The notes under the pieces were generated by a model. That model searched no databases. It had not been told where the DNA came from and saw only the letters and a program-made list of their open reading frames with translations. A program made the position numbers and the translations under genes. This document shows, piece after piece, positions 53,557 through 61,896 of a DNA stretch of 64,000 bases. Positions within the stretch are counted from its first letter, which is position 1; the number at the start of each line of letters is the position of its first letter. This DNA comes from Gemmata massiliana. Its GTDB lineage: Bacteria > Planctomycetota > Planctomycetia > Gemmatales > Gemmataceae. The stretch spans positions 5,787,738-5,851,737 of the forward strand of contig NZ_LR593886.1 in the NCBI RefSeq assembly GCF_901538265.1. The letters run 5' to 3'.

Positions 53557-54034
53557 CACTCGGCCCTCGATGTGAGAAGGTTAGATGCCCGGGCAGCGTG
53601 TCCCTGCGTCCCCGGCACTCACGACTTTGCAACCGCCGTGCCGCACCGAGCGAATTATTTTCACACGCGGACAATCGTCGGTCAACTTCCCCTAAACCGC
53701 CAGGTTCGCGTCATCGTCCTCATTTTCCGTTCACGCGCAAGTTCTATACGATTGCCATATCCGACACCCTTGCGATTCGCATTATTCAAGCGATCTTTCG
53801 GGAACACTTACCCGCGGGTGACGTGTTTGCGGTAGTTTGGGGATTTATTTGAGAGCAATACGTGACCGGAGCTACGCTTGCGAACCGGTTCGCGAGTAAA
53901 TTAGCCTCGTTCCGCGCATAAACACGAGTGTGCTCGTGCTTCGGGCGGAGCCCGCACGGGCGGGTGTTCTGTTAGGCCCGGCACCGGGCCGTGGTGGTAC
54001 AGGGACCGATGATTCCGTTCCGAGGGGATCGTTG
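53557..54034. other. Gap upstream of the kinase gene
   Basis: About 480 bp with no recognisable gene apart from small chance frames. AT-rich patches at 53650-53790 could hold promoters, but no strong -35/-10 pair was found. The ribosome-binding site GAGGGG (54022-54027) of the kinase lies at the end. Confidence 0.35.
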
Positions 54035-56062
54035 ATGAACCGAGCACCCGAAGCCCTCCAATCCGCGTCGCGCGCGTGCCCCACCCCGGCCGAACTCGCC
54101 GCGTTCCTTTCGGACGAGTTGCCCGCGCCCACAATGGACGAGATCGGGGCACACGTATCGAGCTGCAAGTCCTGCGACGCTGCGGTGCGCCGAATGGATG
54201 AGGTGACCCACTCGAAGTTCCGAAAGCCGGCGAGATCGTCTCAGAACAATGTCGGCCCGAGTGACCCTACCCTGCCCGACTACCCTCACGTGCTCGCGTC
54301 GAGCCGCTCGCTCCCGCCCACACAGGTCCACTACGTCGTACCCAAGCCCCCGGAGCGCCTGGGACAGTACCGGATCATGGAGCGCCTCGGCCAGGGCGGG
54401 ATGGGTACCGTGTACCGCGCCGAACACGTGCGCCTCAAGAAATTCTTCGCGGTCAAAATCCTGTCCGCGAGCCAGATGTGGGACCACCGCGCGGTAGCCC
54501 GGTTCCAGTTAGAAATGGAAGTGGTCGGGCGCCTGGACCACCCGAACATCGTCCGGGCCACCGACGCGGGCGACGCGGACGGGTTGCACTTCCTCGTAAT
54601 GGAGCTGATCGAGGGCTCGAACCTCGCCAAGCTCATCGGCCGGTGCGGACCGCTTTCGGTTCCTGTCGCGTGCGAACTCGTGCGCCAGGCCGCGCTCGGA
54701 CTTCAACATGCGCACGAAAACGGCCTGGTTCACCGGGATGTCAAACCGTCCAACCTGATGCTGTCCACGAGCGGACAGGTCAAAGTGCTGGACCTCGGGT
54801 TGGCCCTGCTCCGGTCCAACGATCCGAACTCGAACGACGAGCTGACCGGGGCCGGCGAGGTGATGGGCACGGCCGAGTACATGGCCCCGGAACAGTGGAC
54901 GAACACGCACGCGGTGGACATCCGCGCCGACATCTACAGCCTCGGCTGCACCCTGTACGCCCTACTCGCGGGCGCCCCGCCGTTCTCCGGGGTCGAGCGC
55001 AAGACGTTCATGCGCCTGATGACCGCGCACCAAATCGAGGCCGCACCGCCGATCACGACCCGCCGGCCCGACCTCCCTGCGCCACTGGTCGAGATCCTCG
55101 ACCGGATGCTGGCGAAGAACCCGAACGAACGACCGGCGACCCCGGGAAAGGTCGCCTCCGCGCTCAAGGGCCTGTCGGACGAACGCGGGCTGTCCAAGTT
55201 GTCCGGCCTGTCCGGGTCCGGTGCCGAATCGAACGACCTCTCTGCTTCCGAGACACCGACGTCGTTTTTCCCTGCTACGGTGAAGATCCAACCGCGCCCG
55301 AAGCGGCGCCGGCGCCGCTGGATTGCGGCTCTGGCGTTGGTGTTCCTGATCGCTGGAATCGGCGCTTACACCACGTTCACGCCTGCTCCAATACCGAATC
55401 AAGCGAAAGAGCCACCGCCACCAGACCTACCGCACGACCCAAAGAAATGGCGAAACCTCCTGACCGCTCAGCCCACGGAACGCCTGTGGCGCGCCAGTCA
55501 AATCGCGTTCTTCGACTTCAACCCCAAGAAGGAACTCCTTTCGGTACGGTCACCGAGTAAATCGCTGCTCCGACTCGGGGAAACACAAGCGAAAGGGTAC
55601 AAGCTCCAGGTCGGGCTCCGACAGGTGACCTGGGAAGGTGGTGTTGGTATTTACTTTGGCGGCGGTAGCCCGTCCCAGGAACCGAACGAGTTCCGGTGCC
55701 AGCTCATCCACCTCGTACACGTTGGGCTCCCCGGAAACGCGGCCAAATACTCGCTGTCGCGCTCGCGCGGCAATCTCGTCCGGCTCGCCGATCAAAGACC
55801 GGATCTGCAAGTGTGGGGATTTTCCGGAACGCCCGTCGCGTCTCCCGGCCCCAAGGAACACCTCTTGGAACTCGAAGTGCGTCCGGAGTGTGTCTGGAGC
55901 ATCCGGTGGGACGGGGCCGAGTGCTCGGAGATGACCAACGAATTCGCACTTAGTCAGCAACGACGGATGCTGCCCGACCCGCACCTCATGGGGGAATACG
56001 GGATCTACTGCAACGGCGCCGATGTGTCGATTTTGACTGCCCGGTACATAGAAACGGAATGA
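54035..56062 (+). CDS. Ser/Thr protein kinase with zinc-finger and jelly-roll tail
   Basis: A 675-residue membrane kinase. Residues about 12-55 carry an anti-sigma-like zinc finger (His40, Cys44, Cys47). The kinase domain spans about 111-380: GQGGMGTVY glycine loop, Lys141, catalytic HRDVKPSN (Asp235), and the magnesium site DLG with Asp253 in place of DFG. A single helix lies at about 429-447. The extracytoplasmic tail (about 460-675) is beta-rich, with features of the DUF1080/LamG jelly roll (VGIYFGGG, LLELEVRPECVWSIRWDG). It could sense a ligand outside and phosphorylate inside. It leads a co-directional run of four genes. Confidence 0.9.
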   Translation: MNRAPEALQSASRACPTPAELAAFLSDELPAPTMDEIGAHVSSCKSCDAAVRRMDEVTHSKFRKPARSSQNNVGPSDPTLPDYPHVLASSRSLPPTQVHYVVPKPPERLGQYRIMERLGQGGMGTVYRAEHVRLKKFFAVKILSASQMWDHRAVARFQLEMEVVGRLDHPNIVRATDAGDADGLHFLVMELIEGSNLAKLIGRCGPLSVPVACELVRQAALGLQHAHENGLVHRDVKPSNLMLSTSGQVKVLDLGLALLRSNDPNSNDELTGAGEVMGTAEYMAPEQWTNTHAVDIRADIYSLGCTLYALLAGAPPFSGVERKTFMRLMTAHQIEAAPPITTRRPDLPAPLVEILDRMLAKNPNERPATPGKVASALKGLSDERGLSKLSGLSGSGAESNDLSASETPTSFFPATVKIQPRPKRRRRRWIAALALVFLIAGIGAYTTFTPAPIPNQAKEPPPPDLPHDPKKWRNLLTAQPTERLWRASQIAFFDFNPKKELLSVRSPSKSLLRLGETQAKGYKLQVGLRQVTWEGGVGIYFGGGSPSQEPNEFRCQLIHLVHVGLPGNAAKYSLSRSRGNLVRLADQRPDLQVWGFSGTPVASPGPKEHLLELEVRPECVWSIRWDGAECSEMTNEFALSQQRRMLPDPHLMGEYGIYCNGADVSILTARYIETE

Positions 56063-56143
56063 CCGACCTCGGCCCGCGTCGAACCACGGCCAACAGATCC
56101 AAGGGCAATTTTGCATCTGTTTCACTTGAAATTCGGAGTAACC

Positions 56144-56629
56144 GTGCAGATCCAGTGCCCAACGATTAACATGAACGTCCTGGTTAGCGGGACCGGTTCG
56201 GGTTCCGGCTCGTTTCCTGGCGGGACGATCTGCGTGCGCGGATCTACCGGCGACGGTGATACCGCGGGATCGTTACCGCTGACTGTACGAGTGCGTGTGG
56301 TCGCGGGACACGTTCCACCGGTAGGATCAGCGGAGCCGAAGCAGACCTACGACGTAGACGTTACCCCCGTCGGGGGACAGTGGTGCGCGACCGGCGTACC
56401 GGTTGCTGGATCCACCCCCGCGGGGGTGCCACTCACGGCACTCGCTTGGCTCCGCACGGGACCGTCCTGGAGCGGGCCGGACGGCGTCTGGTTCTATGGC
56501 GGCGGCCCCAACCCGACGGGTTGCTGCCCGCCCCCCCCCCTCGAACAATCCGCTCCCGGTGCCATCGCCGGAGCGTTCCAGGGCTGGCCTCCTCCTCCCC
56601 CTCCACTCCCTTCCGACATCACAGGATAA
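56144..56629 (+). CDS. Gly/Pro-rich hypothetical protein with C10 tract
   Basis: I do not recognise this 161-residue protein. The start is GTG at 56144, six bases after GGAG; a TTG at 56111 is less likely. The N-terminal half is rich in Gly, Ser and Val (SGTGSGSGSFPGG) and beta-like. The C-terminus is proline-rich (PPPPLEQ, then a WPPPPPPLP run). A homopolymer of ten C residues at 56531-56540 codes part of the first Pro run; length change there would alter the reading frame. There is no clear signal peptide. It sits 81 bp after the kinase and 89 bp before the glycosyltransferase. Confidence 0.65.
   Translation: MQIQCPTINMNVLVSGTGSGSGSFPGGTICVRGSTGDGDTAGSLPLTVRVRVVAGHVPPVGSAEPKQTYDVDVTPVGGQWCATGVPVAGSTPAGVPLTALAWLRTGPSWSGPDGVWFYGGGPNPTGCCPPPPLEQSAPGAIAGAFQGWPPPPPPLPSDITG
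56531..56540 (+). repeat. Homopolymeric C10 tract in coding sequence
   Basis: Ten consecutive C residues lie inside the Gly/Pro-rich gene. Tracts of this length are prone to slippage. Adding one C would place the upstream frame in register with the open frame of the next gene, which has no stop codon between them. Confidence 0.7.
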
Positions 56630-56718
56630 CGAGCGTGTTCATCGCGGCCTCGTGCCGCGCCGAACGTCCCTCCACCGCGGCGCATGGAGCCGTGGTCCGT
56701 TTTTTCTTTGCCCAAACA

Positions 56719-59220
56719 ATGCCAACGTTACCGTATTTCGGGCTGTACGTCGTTACGTGTCCAGGGCGCGAGGCCGTTTTGGAACGGACCCTCGCCTCGA
56801 TCCGTGCGAGCGACTGGCCCGGCGCGCCCGTCGTATTGCGCCAGCCCGTGGACTGGCCGGTCGGGTGGGAGAGTACGTCGCGGATGTACCGCACGGTCCT
56901 CCAGCGCGCGTGGGAGGACGGGTGCTGGTGGGCCGTGGTACTCGAAGACGACGTACAGGTGAACCGCCACCTGTGGGCGAACCTCACGCGCTGGCACCCG
57001 ATCACAACGGGCCAGCTCCACTGGGGGAGCCTGTTCATCCCGGACACGATCCACGACCCGTGGGCGCGCACGTGCCCGGAACTCGGCTACCGACTCGCCC
57101 GCCCGGCGCTAACGACCGGCCCGAACGCGCAGTGGCAGAAGGCCCGTTTGTGGGGTTCACAGGCATACGTGTTCAGCCGCGGCGGGCTTAGCGTCATGCT
57201 CGATCGGTGGGACCGGCACGGCGGCGGACAGGACGCCCGCGCGGTCGCGATCGCTGGGGGCGCGGGCTGGCCGCTCTGGTACGCGAGCCCGTGCCTCGTG
57301 GAGCACGTCCCCGTTATCAGTGCGTTCGGCACCCCGCCGGCCTACGCCCCGGACTTCGTTCCCGACTTCCGCTTTGCCCCCGAACCGTCCGGTACCTACC
57401 GACACCCCGAAGGGATACCAGGGTGGTTGAGCTTCGCCGAGGGACAAACTCTCTGGGAACTCGCACGCGATAAACGGGTGCTCGAACTCGGCCGGTTCCG
57501 CGGGCGCAGCACGGTCGCGCTGGCGCAATCGGCGCGCGAGGTCGTTTCCGTCGACGTTCTCGACCCCGCGCACGCGGCGGGCTGGCTCGAACGGTTCGGC
57601 TGTCCCCCAAACGTCACTCTCCTCCAAAGCCGTTTCGCCGAACTCGATCCGCGCCTCAATCCCTTCGACCTCATTTTCGTGGACGGGGAACGCGACGCGG
57701 CGAACGTCCACGCGGACGTTGAACTCGCACTCGCACGGCTCGCGCCGGGCGGGTGCCTCGCGTGCCACGGCTACCCGGACCCGGACTGGCCCGACGTGCG
57801 CCGGGTCGTGGACGAGGTCGCCTCGGCGCGCGGATTGTGGCGCGCGCGCCAGTCAGATTACCTCGCGGTCTTTCGGGTCTCCGACGCCGCGCGTCCACAA
57901 GAGATACCGGAACTAACGCCCCTAATCGCGGCGCCGGTCAGCTCGCCCCCGACGGAGACGATTCCCACTCCCCGCACCGTGTGGGTGTATTGGGAAGGGT
58001 CGATGCCGGGGTACATCGAACTGTGTTGCGAAACGATTCGCACGCACAACCGACACATTCGCGTTGAAGTGCTCGACCGGGCCGGATTCGATGCCCTGTT
58101 CCTCCGCGACCGTGACCTCCCGATCGACGCACTGATCCTCCCGCACAAGGCGGATTTCATTCGCGCGTACCTGCTCGTCCACTACGGCGGGCTGTACCTC
58201 GACGCCGACTGCGTTGTGCTGAATAGCCTGGATTTTGCGTTCGATCTAGCCGACACCACCGGGTTCGTCGGGTACCGCGACCCGCTCGGGTACATGAGCG
58301 CCAGTTTCATGGTCTCGGCGCCCGGTGGAGCTGTGATCCGGGACCACTACGAGCGCGTGTGCGCGGTCCTCCGGTCCCGGCACGAACGGGGTTGGCTCGA
58401 TCTGTCGTCGGTGCCACTGGACCAAGCCGTCACCGCGCACCCCGAGCGGGCACACGTCCTGCCCACGGAGCGCATCATGCCCATCTCCTGGCAGGCGAGC
58501 GAGCGCCTGAGCGAGCGCCACCCGGACGCCGTTCACGAGCTTTCGTTCCGCTCCGACGCGGCGATGTACATGCTCTCAAACAATACGATCAAGAGCCGGC
58601 GCGCGACCCGCGTGCTCGCGCACATGCCTGCCGCCGATCTGCTGGCGGACAGTTATTTCCTCTCGTTCCTGTTTCGCCGCGCGCTGGGGCGCCCGCAACT
58701 GGTGCCGGAAATCAAATACGCATACAGCACCGACCGCGAAACCGAAGAGTTCGATGAAGGAGCACTCGATTTCCTCGCGGGGCGGTTCGGGGCACGAACA
58801 CTGATCGATGTGGGATGCGATTCACCCGAAACAGTCTACCGTGCCAAGCACAAAGGTATCCGGGCCGTCGGCGTGTCCGGCGACCCGCGGGTTGCACGCG
58901 ACTGTCAGGTCATCATCGAGCACGACTACACCCGTAAACCACTGTTCGCGGGCGAATTCGATCTGGGTTGGTCAATAAGTTTTATCAAACACATTGAGGA
59001 ACGGTTCGCCCCAAATGTAATGGCAACGTTTCAGGACTGTCGCATCGTCTTTGTGGCCGGAACTGGCTCCGCGGCGGAACGTTGGATCGAACTACTTCAC
59101 CAAACAGGATTCGCACTCGACACGGACGCGACGGAAGGTGTGCGCCGGCATTCGACGGTGGAAGGTGGGACCACGCGAACAACGGGACTCGTCTTTCGGC
59201 GCGGCGAGAGCACGGGGTGA
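56719..59220 (+). CDS. Four-domain glycosyltransferase/methyltransferase
   Basis: An 833-residue protein with four recognisable modules. Residues about 5-215 look like a glycosyltransferase (VVTCPGREAVLERTLASI, then VVLEDDV with the acidic cluster at 76-78). Residues about 245-390 are a class I methyltransferase (VLELGRFRGRSTVALAQSA, VSVDVLD, FDLIFVDGERD). Residues about 418-600 are a GT32-type glycosyltransferase (HKADFIRAYLLVHYGGLYLDADC, DxD at 495-497). Residues about 690-833 start like a second methyltransferase (TLIDVGCDSPETVYRAK). ATG at 56719 is chosen; the longer upstream frame is not protein-like. Likely role: modifying and methylating a surface glycan. Confidence 0.85.
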   Translation: MPTLPYFGLYVVTCPGREAVLERTLASIRASDWPGAPVVLRQPVDWPVGWESTSRMYRTVLQRAWEDGCWWAVVLEDDVQVNRHLWANLTRWHPITTGQLHWGSLFIPDTIHDPWARTCPELGYRLARPALTTGPNAQWQKARLWGSQAYVFSRGGLSVMLDRWDRHGGGQDARAVAIAGGAGWPLWYASPCLVEHVPVISAFGTPPAYAPDFVPDFRFAPEPSGTYRHPEGIPGWLSFAEGQTLWELARDKRVLELGRFRGRSTVALAQSAREVVSVDVLDPAHAAGWLERFGCPPNVTLLQSRFAELDPRLNPFDLIFVDGERDAANVHADVELALARLAPGGCLACHGYPDPDWPDVRRVVDEVASARGLWRARQSDYLAVFRVSDAARPQEIPELTPLIAAPVSSPPTETIPTPRTVWVYWEGSMPGYIELCCETIRTHNRHIRVEVLDRAGFDALFLRDRDLPIDALILPHKADFIRAYLLVHYGGLYLDADCVVLNSLDFAFDLADTTGFVGYRDPLGYMSASFMVSAPGGAVIRDHYERVCAVLRSRHERGWLDLSSVPLDQAVTAHPERAHVLPTERIMPISWQASERLSERHPDAVHELSFRSDAAMYMLSNNTIKSRRATRVLAHMPAADLLADSYFLSFLFRRALGRPQLVPEIKYAYSTDRETEEFDEGALDFLAGRFGARTLIDVGCDSPETVYRAKHKGIRAVGVSGDPRVARDCQVIIEHDYTRKPLFAGEFDLGWSISFIKHIEERFAPNVMATFQDCRIVFVAGTGSAAERWIELLHQTGFALDTDATEGVRRHSTVEGGTTRTTGLVFRRGESTG

Positions 59221-59265
59221 GAGCGTCCTATCGGAGCGAAGTCACATCGCATCCGGAGGTGCCCC

Positions 59266-60231
59266 GTGCAAATCACGAACAGTGAGGGCTACAGTTACGA
59301 ACCGGTCCGCGCCGTCGGTCACGCACCACCGTACCCTGCGGACCTGGTCGCCAAGTCGAAGGAGTTGCTCACCGCCACGTGCGGGCTCTTCAAGCGGTTG
59401 GGACCGGTCGCACACGTCGTTCCGCACGTGTTCGCGAAGTACAAGGTCCACGCCGAACGAGCCCGAACCGGTGCCGCGGTGATCGGGGTAGAACCGGTCG
59501 ATCTTCTGGCCGCGAACCTGTGCTACGACCTGCTGATGGGCGCGAGCGCAATGGGGTGTTCGACCCTCGCGCTCGCGGGACCGGACGGACCGGTGCTCGC
59601 GCGAAACATGGACTGGTTCCCGGCCGAGAAGGTCGCAAAGGCGAGTTGCCTGGTAACCGAAGAGTACGGCGTGAACGCTGGTTTCCTCGGCATGTTGGGC
59701 GCGGTCACGGGTCTATCGCGTCACGGGTTCTGCGTGTGCCTGAACGCGGCGTTCGGCGGCTCGGACCCGGACGGCTACCCAATGCTCCTGTTTCTCCGGC
59801 ACGTCCTCGACACCGCAACAAACTACCGCACGGCCCTCGAAATGGTCACCACCGAGCGGCTCATGTCCGGCGGCATCGTTACCGTTGTGGGTACGCGAAA
59901 CGAGGAACGCGCGATCGTCGAACGTGCCCCGCGGCGCGCGACCGTGCGCGAGGCCCGGGGATCGGAACCGTTGCTCGCAACCAATCACTTCCGCGACCTG
60001 AACGCGCCGGAAGAGTGTCCGCGTTACGCGCACATGGCCGCGTTCGTGGGTCAGGTCCGCCCGCTGGACCTCCTGACGGGCAAGCACGTTCTCCAGGAGA
60101 TCACCGCGCAGCACGTCGTGATGTGCCCGGCCACGCAGACCACCGAAATGTTCGTCCCCAGTCACTTGCTCCCCGAAATCGTGTGCGAAGAAATGACACT
60201 CGCCGACCTGTACCGCTACTTCCTGAATTGA
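59266..60231 (+). CDS. Ntn-hydrolase, acid-ceramidase/choloylglycine-hydrolase-like
   Basis: A 321-residue cytoplasmic protein. MGCSTLALAGPDGPVLARNMDWF contains the probable nucleophile Cys98 and the RNxDW motif (113-117) seen in acid ceramidase, NAAA and related amide hydrolases. These normally cut themselves before the Cys to become active; no signal peptide is present. LNAAFGGSDPDG and NHFRDLNAPEE supply further conserved polar residues. The start is GTG at 59266, five bases after a perfect GGAGGT. It is 45 bp behind the glycosyltransferase, so probably co-transcribed. The amide substrate is unknown. Confidence 0.78.
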   Translation: MQITNSEGYSYEPVRAVGHAPPYPADLVAKSKELLTATCGLFKRLGPVAHVVPHVFAKYKVHAERARTGAAVIGVEPVDLLAANLCYDLLMGASAMGCSTLALAGPDGPVLARNMDWFPAEKVAKASCLVTEEYGVNAGFLGMLGAVTGLSRHGFCVCLNAAFGGSDPDGYPMLLFLRHVLDTATNYRTALEMVTTERLMSGGIVTVVGTRNEERAIVERAPRRATVREARGSEPLLATNHFRDLNAPEECPRYAHMAAFVGQVRPLDLLTGKHVLQEITAQHVVMCPATQTTEMFVPSHLLPEIVCEEMTLADLYRYFLN

Positions 60232-60245
60232 TCCCGTACCCGTGG

Positions 60246-61895
60246 TCATTCGCCACGCGACAGCACATGCGTGGCGTGAATCCAGAACACTAAACCCGCA
60301 ACGCTGCACACGCACGCGGCGCCCACCAGCCCCCAGAACAGGATTTGCGGCGGAACCGGAGTCTCCCCGCGCAGCAGGTTCCACACGAACACCGGCCAGC
60401 CCACCACGAGCATCGTGACCGGGAGCAGGAGCCGGAACGCGCGCGCGTCGCTGGAGCAGCGTACCGTTAACCACGCACCCACGGCGACCACCAGTGCCAT
60501 TGCGACCGCAGTCAGGCCCGCCGCGGCCAGGCCCACACGAATCCCCGCGTCCGCGATGAACGCCGTCCCCACCGCGGCCACGGCAACCGCGCCGAACACG
60601 GTCCCGCGTTCCCCCTGCGCCTGAACCTTAGCGCGCAACACCGCGCGCCGGTCGAGCGTGGTGGTGAGCAGTACGTCGAGCGTCCCGCGGAACCGCTCGC
60701 CCGCGATCGCCCCGCTCAGCCCCACCGCGAGCGGCAACAGATACCGCCCCCCAGCGAACACGCCGGCCGCCACCAAGAGCCAGCCGCCCGTCTCCAATCC
60801 ACTCGGTTGCCCCGGATAGCGCTCGATCTCGGACGGATCGAAACCCTTCGCCACGCGCGCGAGGAATATCCACATGCCGCACGCGAACAACCCGATGGCG
60901 ACCGCACCCGCCACGAATCCCATAAACTTTGAGAGCACCAGTGGTGCCCACTTCGGGCGCCACCCCACACACCGCTCCTTCCACAACACGGGATCACCCG
61001 CGTCGATCGGGGGCAGGTCGGGCGGAACCTCGTCTTCCGGCTGGAGCAACGGCGGCTCGGCGGGCTTGGGCGGTTCAGGGTACGCAGTCGCCGGCGGTGG
61101 ACCCGCGGTAGCATCGCGCAGCCGCAACGCCCGCACCGCGTTAATGAGGAATAAGCTCCCGACGAGCACCTGGAGCAGAGGGTACCCGAGCGCCAACGCG
61201 AGGAACTGCGTCTCGGTCATCGGTTCGCCCGCGAGCATAGCGAGCACAACAAACGGACTCGCGAGCACGAACGGCGGAACGAACGCGCCGCACACGAAAA
61301 GCGCAATGCGGGTGTACGCGCGCAGCACCGCCGATCGGAGATCGGGCGCGTAGCACGCGGCGCTCACCCCGATCGCGGCGCACAGTACAACCGTTCCGGT
61401 GGTGACCGCATACGCCGCGGCGAGAAAGGCCGGGCTCACGCCCCCGAAGAACTGCGTAATCATGAGCACCGGCAGCCCCGCGAACAGCGCCGCGAGCAGA
61501 AACGCGATCCGCCCCACGGCTTTGCCGAACACGATCTCGCGGTCCGTCAGGAGCGTGATGAGCAGAAGCGGAAGGGTCTGCCGGTACTTCTCTTCCGACA
61601 CGGACGACGCGGCCAGTGCGGGCGCGAGCGCGACCACGGCCACGAGTTGTGCTTCGAGCAGCGTCAGCGCGAAGAAATTAGCGAACCGGGCCAGTTCCGC
61701 CGGCGCCAGCACCCCGGGGCGCCCGAAGAACACGTCGCGTGCGGAAAGGTGTTGGAACCAAAACGTCGCGAACGCGAGAAACGCCAGCAAGAGCGTGTAC
61801 AGCAGGATGAGGCGCACGCGCGTGGCGAGGCCGCGCCGGGCGATCCGGCGCAGTTCCCAGGCCGCGAGTGAGCCGAACAGTCCGAACGGCCACAC
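60246..61895 (-). CDS. ABC-2-type permease-like membrane protein
   Basis: A 549-residue protein with about twelve hydrophobic helices in two halves, joined by a Pro-rich loop (about 265-300: PPPATAYPEPPKPAEPP). The first half carries EEKYRQTLPLLLITLLTDREIVFGKA and the second EERFRGTLDVLLTTTLDRRAVLRAK-like sequence. These two similar segments match the ABC-2 permease core and show that the protein is an internal duplication. The ATPase partner is not adjacent and may lie beyond the window. GTG at 61895 is one base after the stop codon of the upstream gene. Confidence 0.83.
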   Translation of the reverse strand: MWPFGLFGSLAAWELRRIARRGLATRVRLILLYTLLLAFLAFATFWFQHLSARDVFFGRPGVLAPAELARFANFFALTLLEAQLVAVVALAPALAASSVSEEKYRQTLPLLLITLLTDREIVFGKAVGRIAFLLAALFAGLPVLMITQFFGGVSPAFLAAAYAVTTGTVVLCAAIGVSAACYAPDLRSAVLRAYTRIALFVCGAFVPPFVLASPFVVLAMLAGEPMTETQFLALALGYPLLQVLVGSLFLINAVRALRLRDATAGPPPATAYPEPPKPAEPPLLQPEDEVPPDLPPIDAGDPVLWKERCVGWRPKWAPLVLSKFMGFVAGAVAIGLFACGMWIFLARVAKGFDPSEIERYPGQPSGLETGGWLLVAAGVFAGGRYLLPLAVGLSGAIAGERFRGTLDVLLTTTLDRRAVLRAKVQAQGERGTVFGAVAVAAVGTAFIADAGIRVGLAAAGLTAVAMALVVAVGAWLTVRCSSDARAFRLLLPVTMLVVGWPVFVWNLLRGETPVPPQILFWGLVGAACVCSVAGLVFWIHATHVLSRGE

Positions 61896-61896
61896 G

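Noticed and set aside
56380-56718. N-terminal extension of the glycosyltransferase gene
   Set aside because: The extended frame reads as Arg/Pro-rich shadow of the Gly/Pro-rich gene; the ATG at 56719 starts directly before the first enzyme strand.
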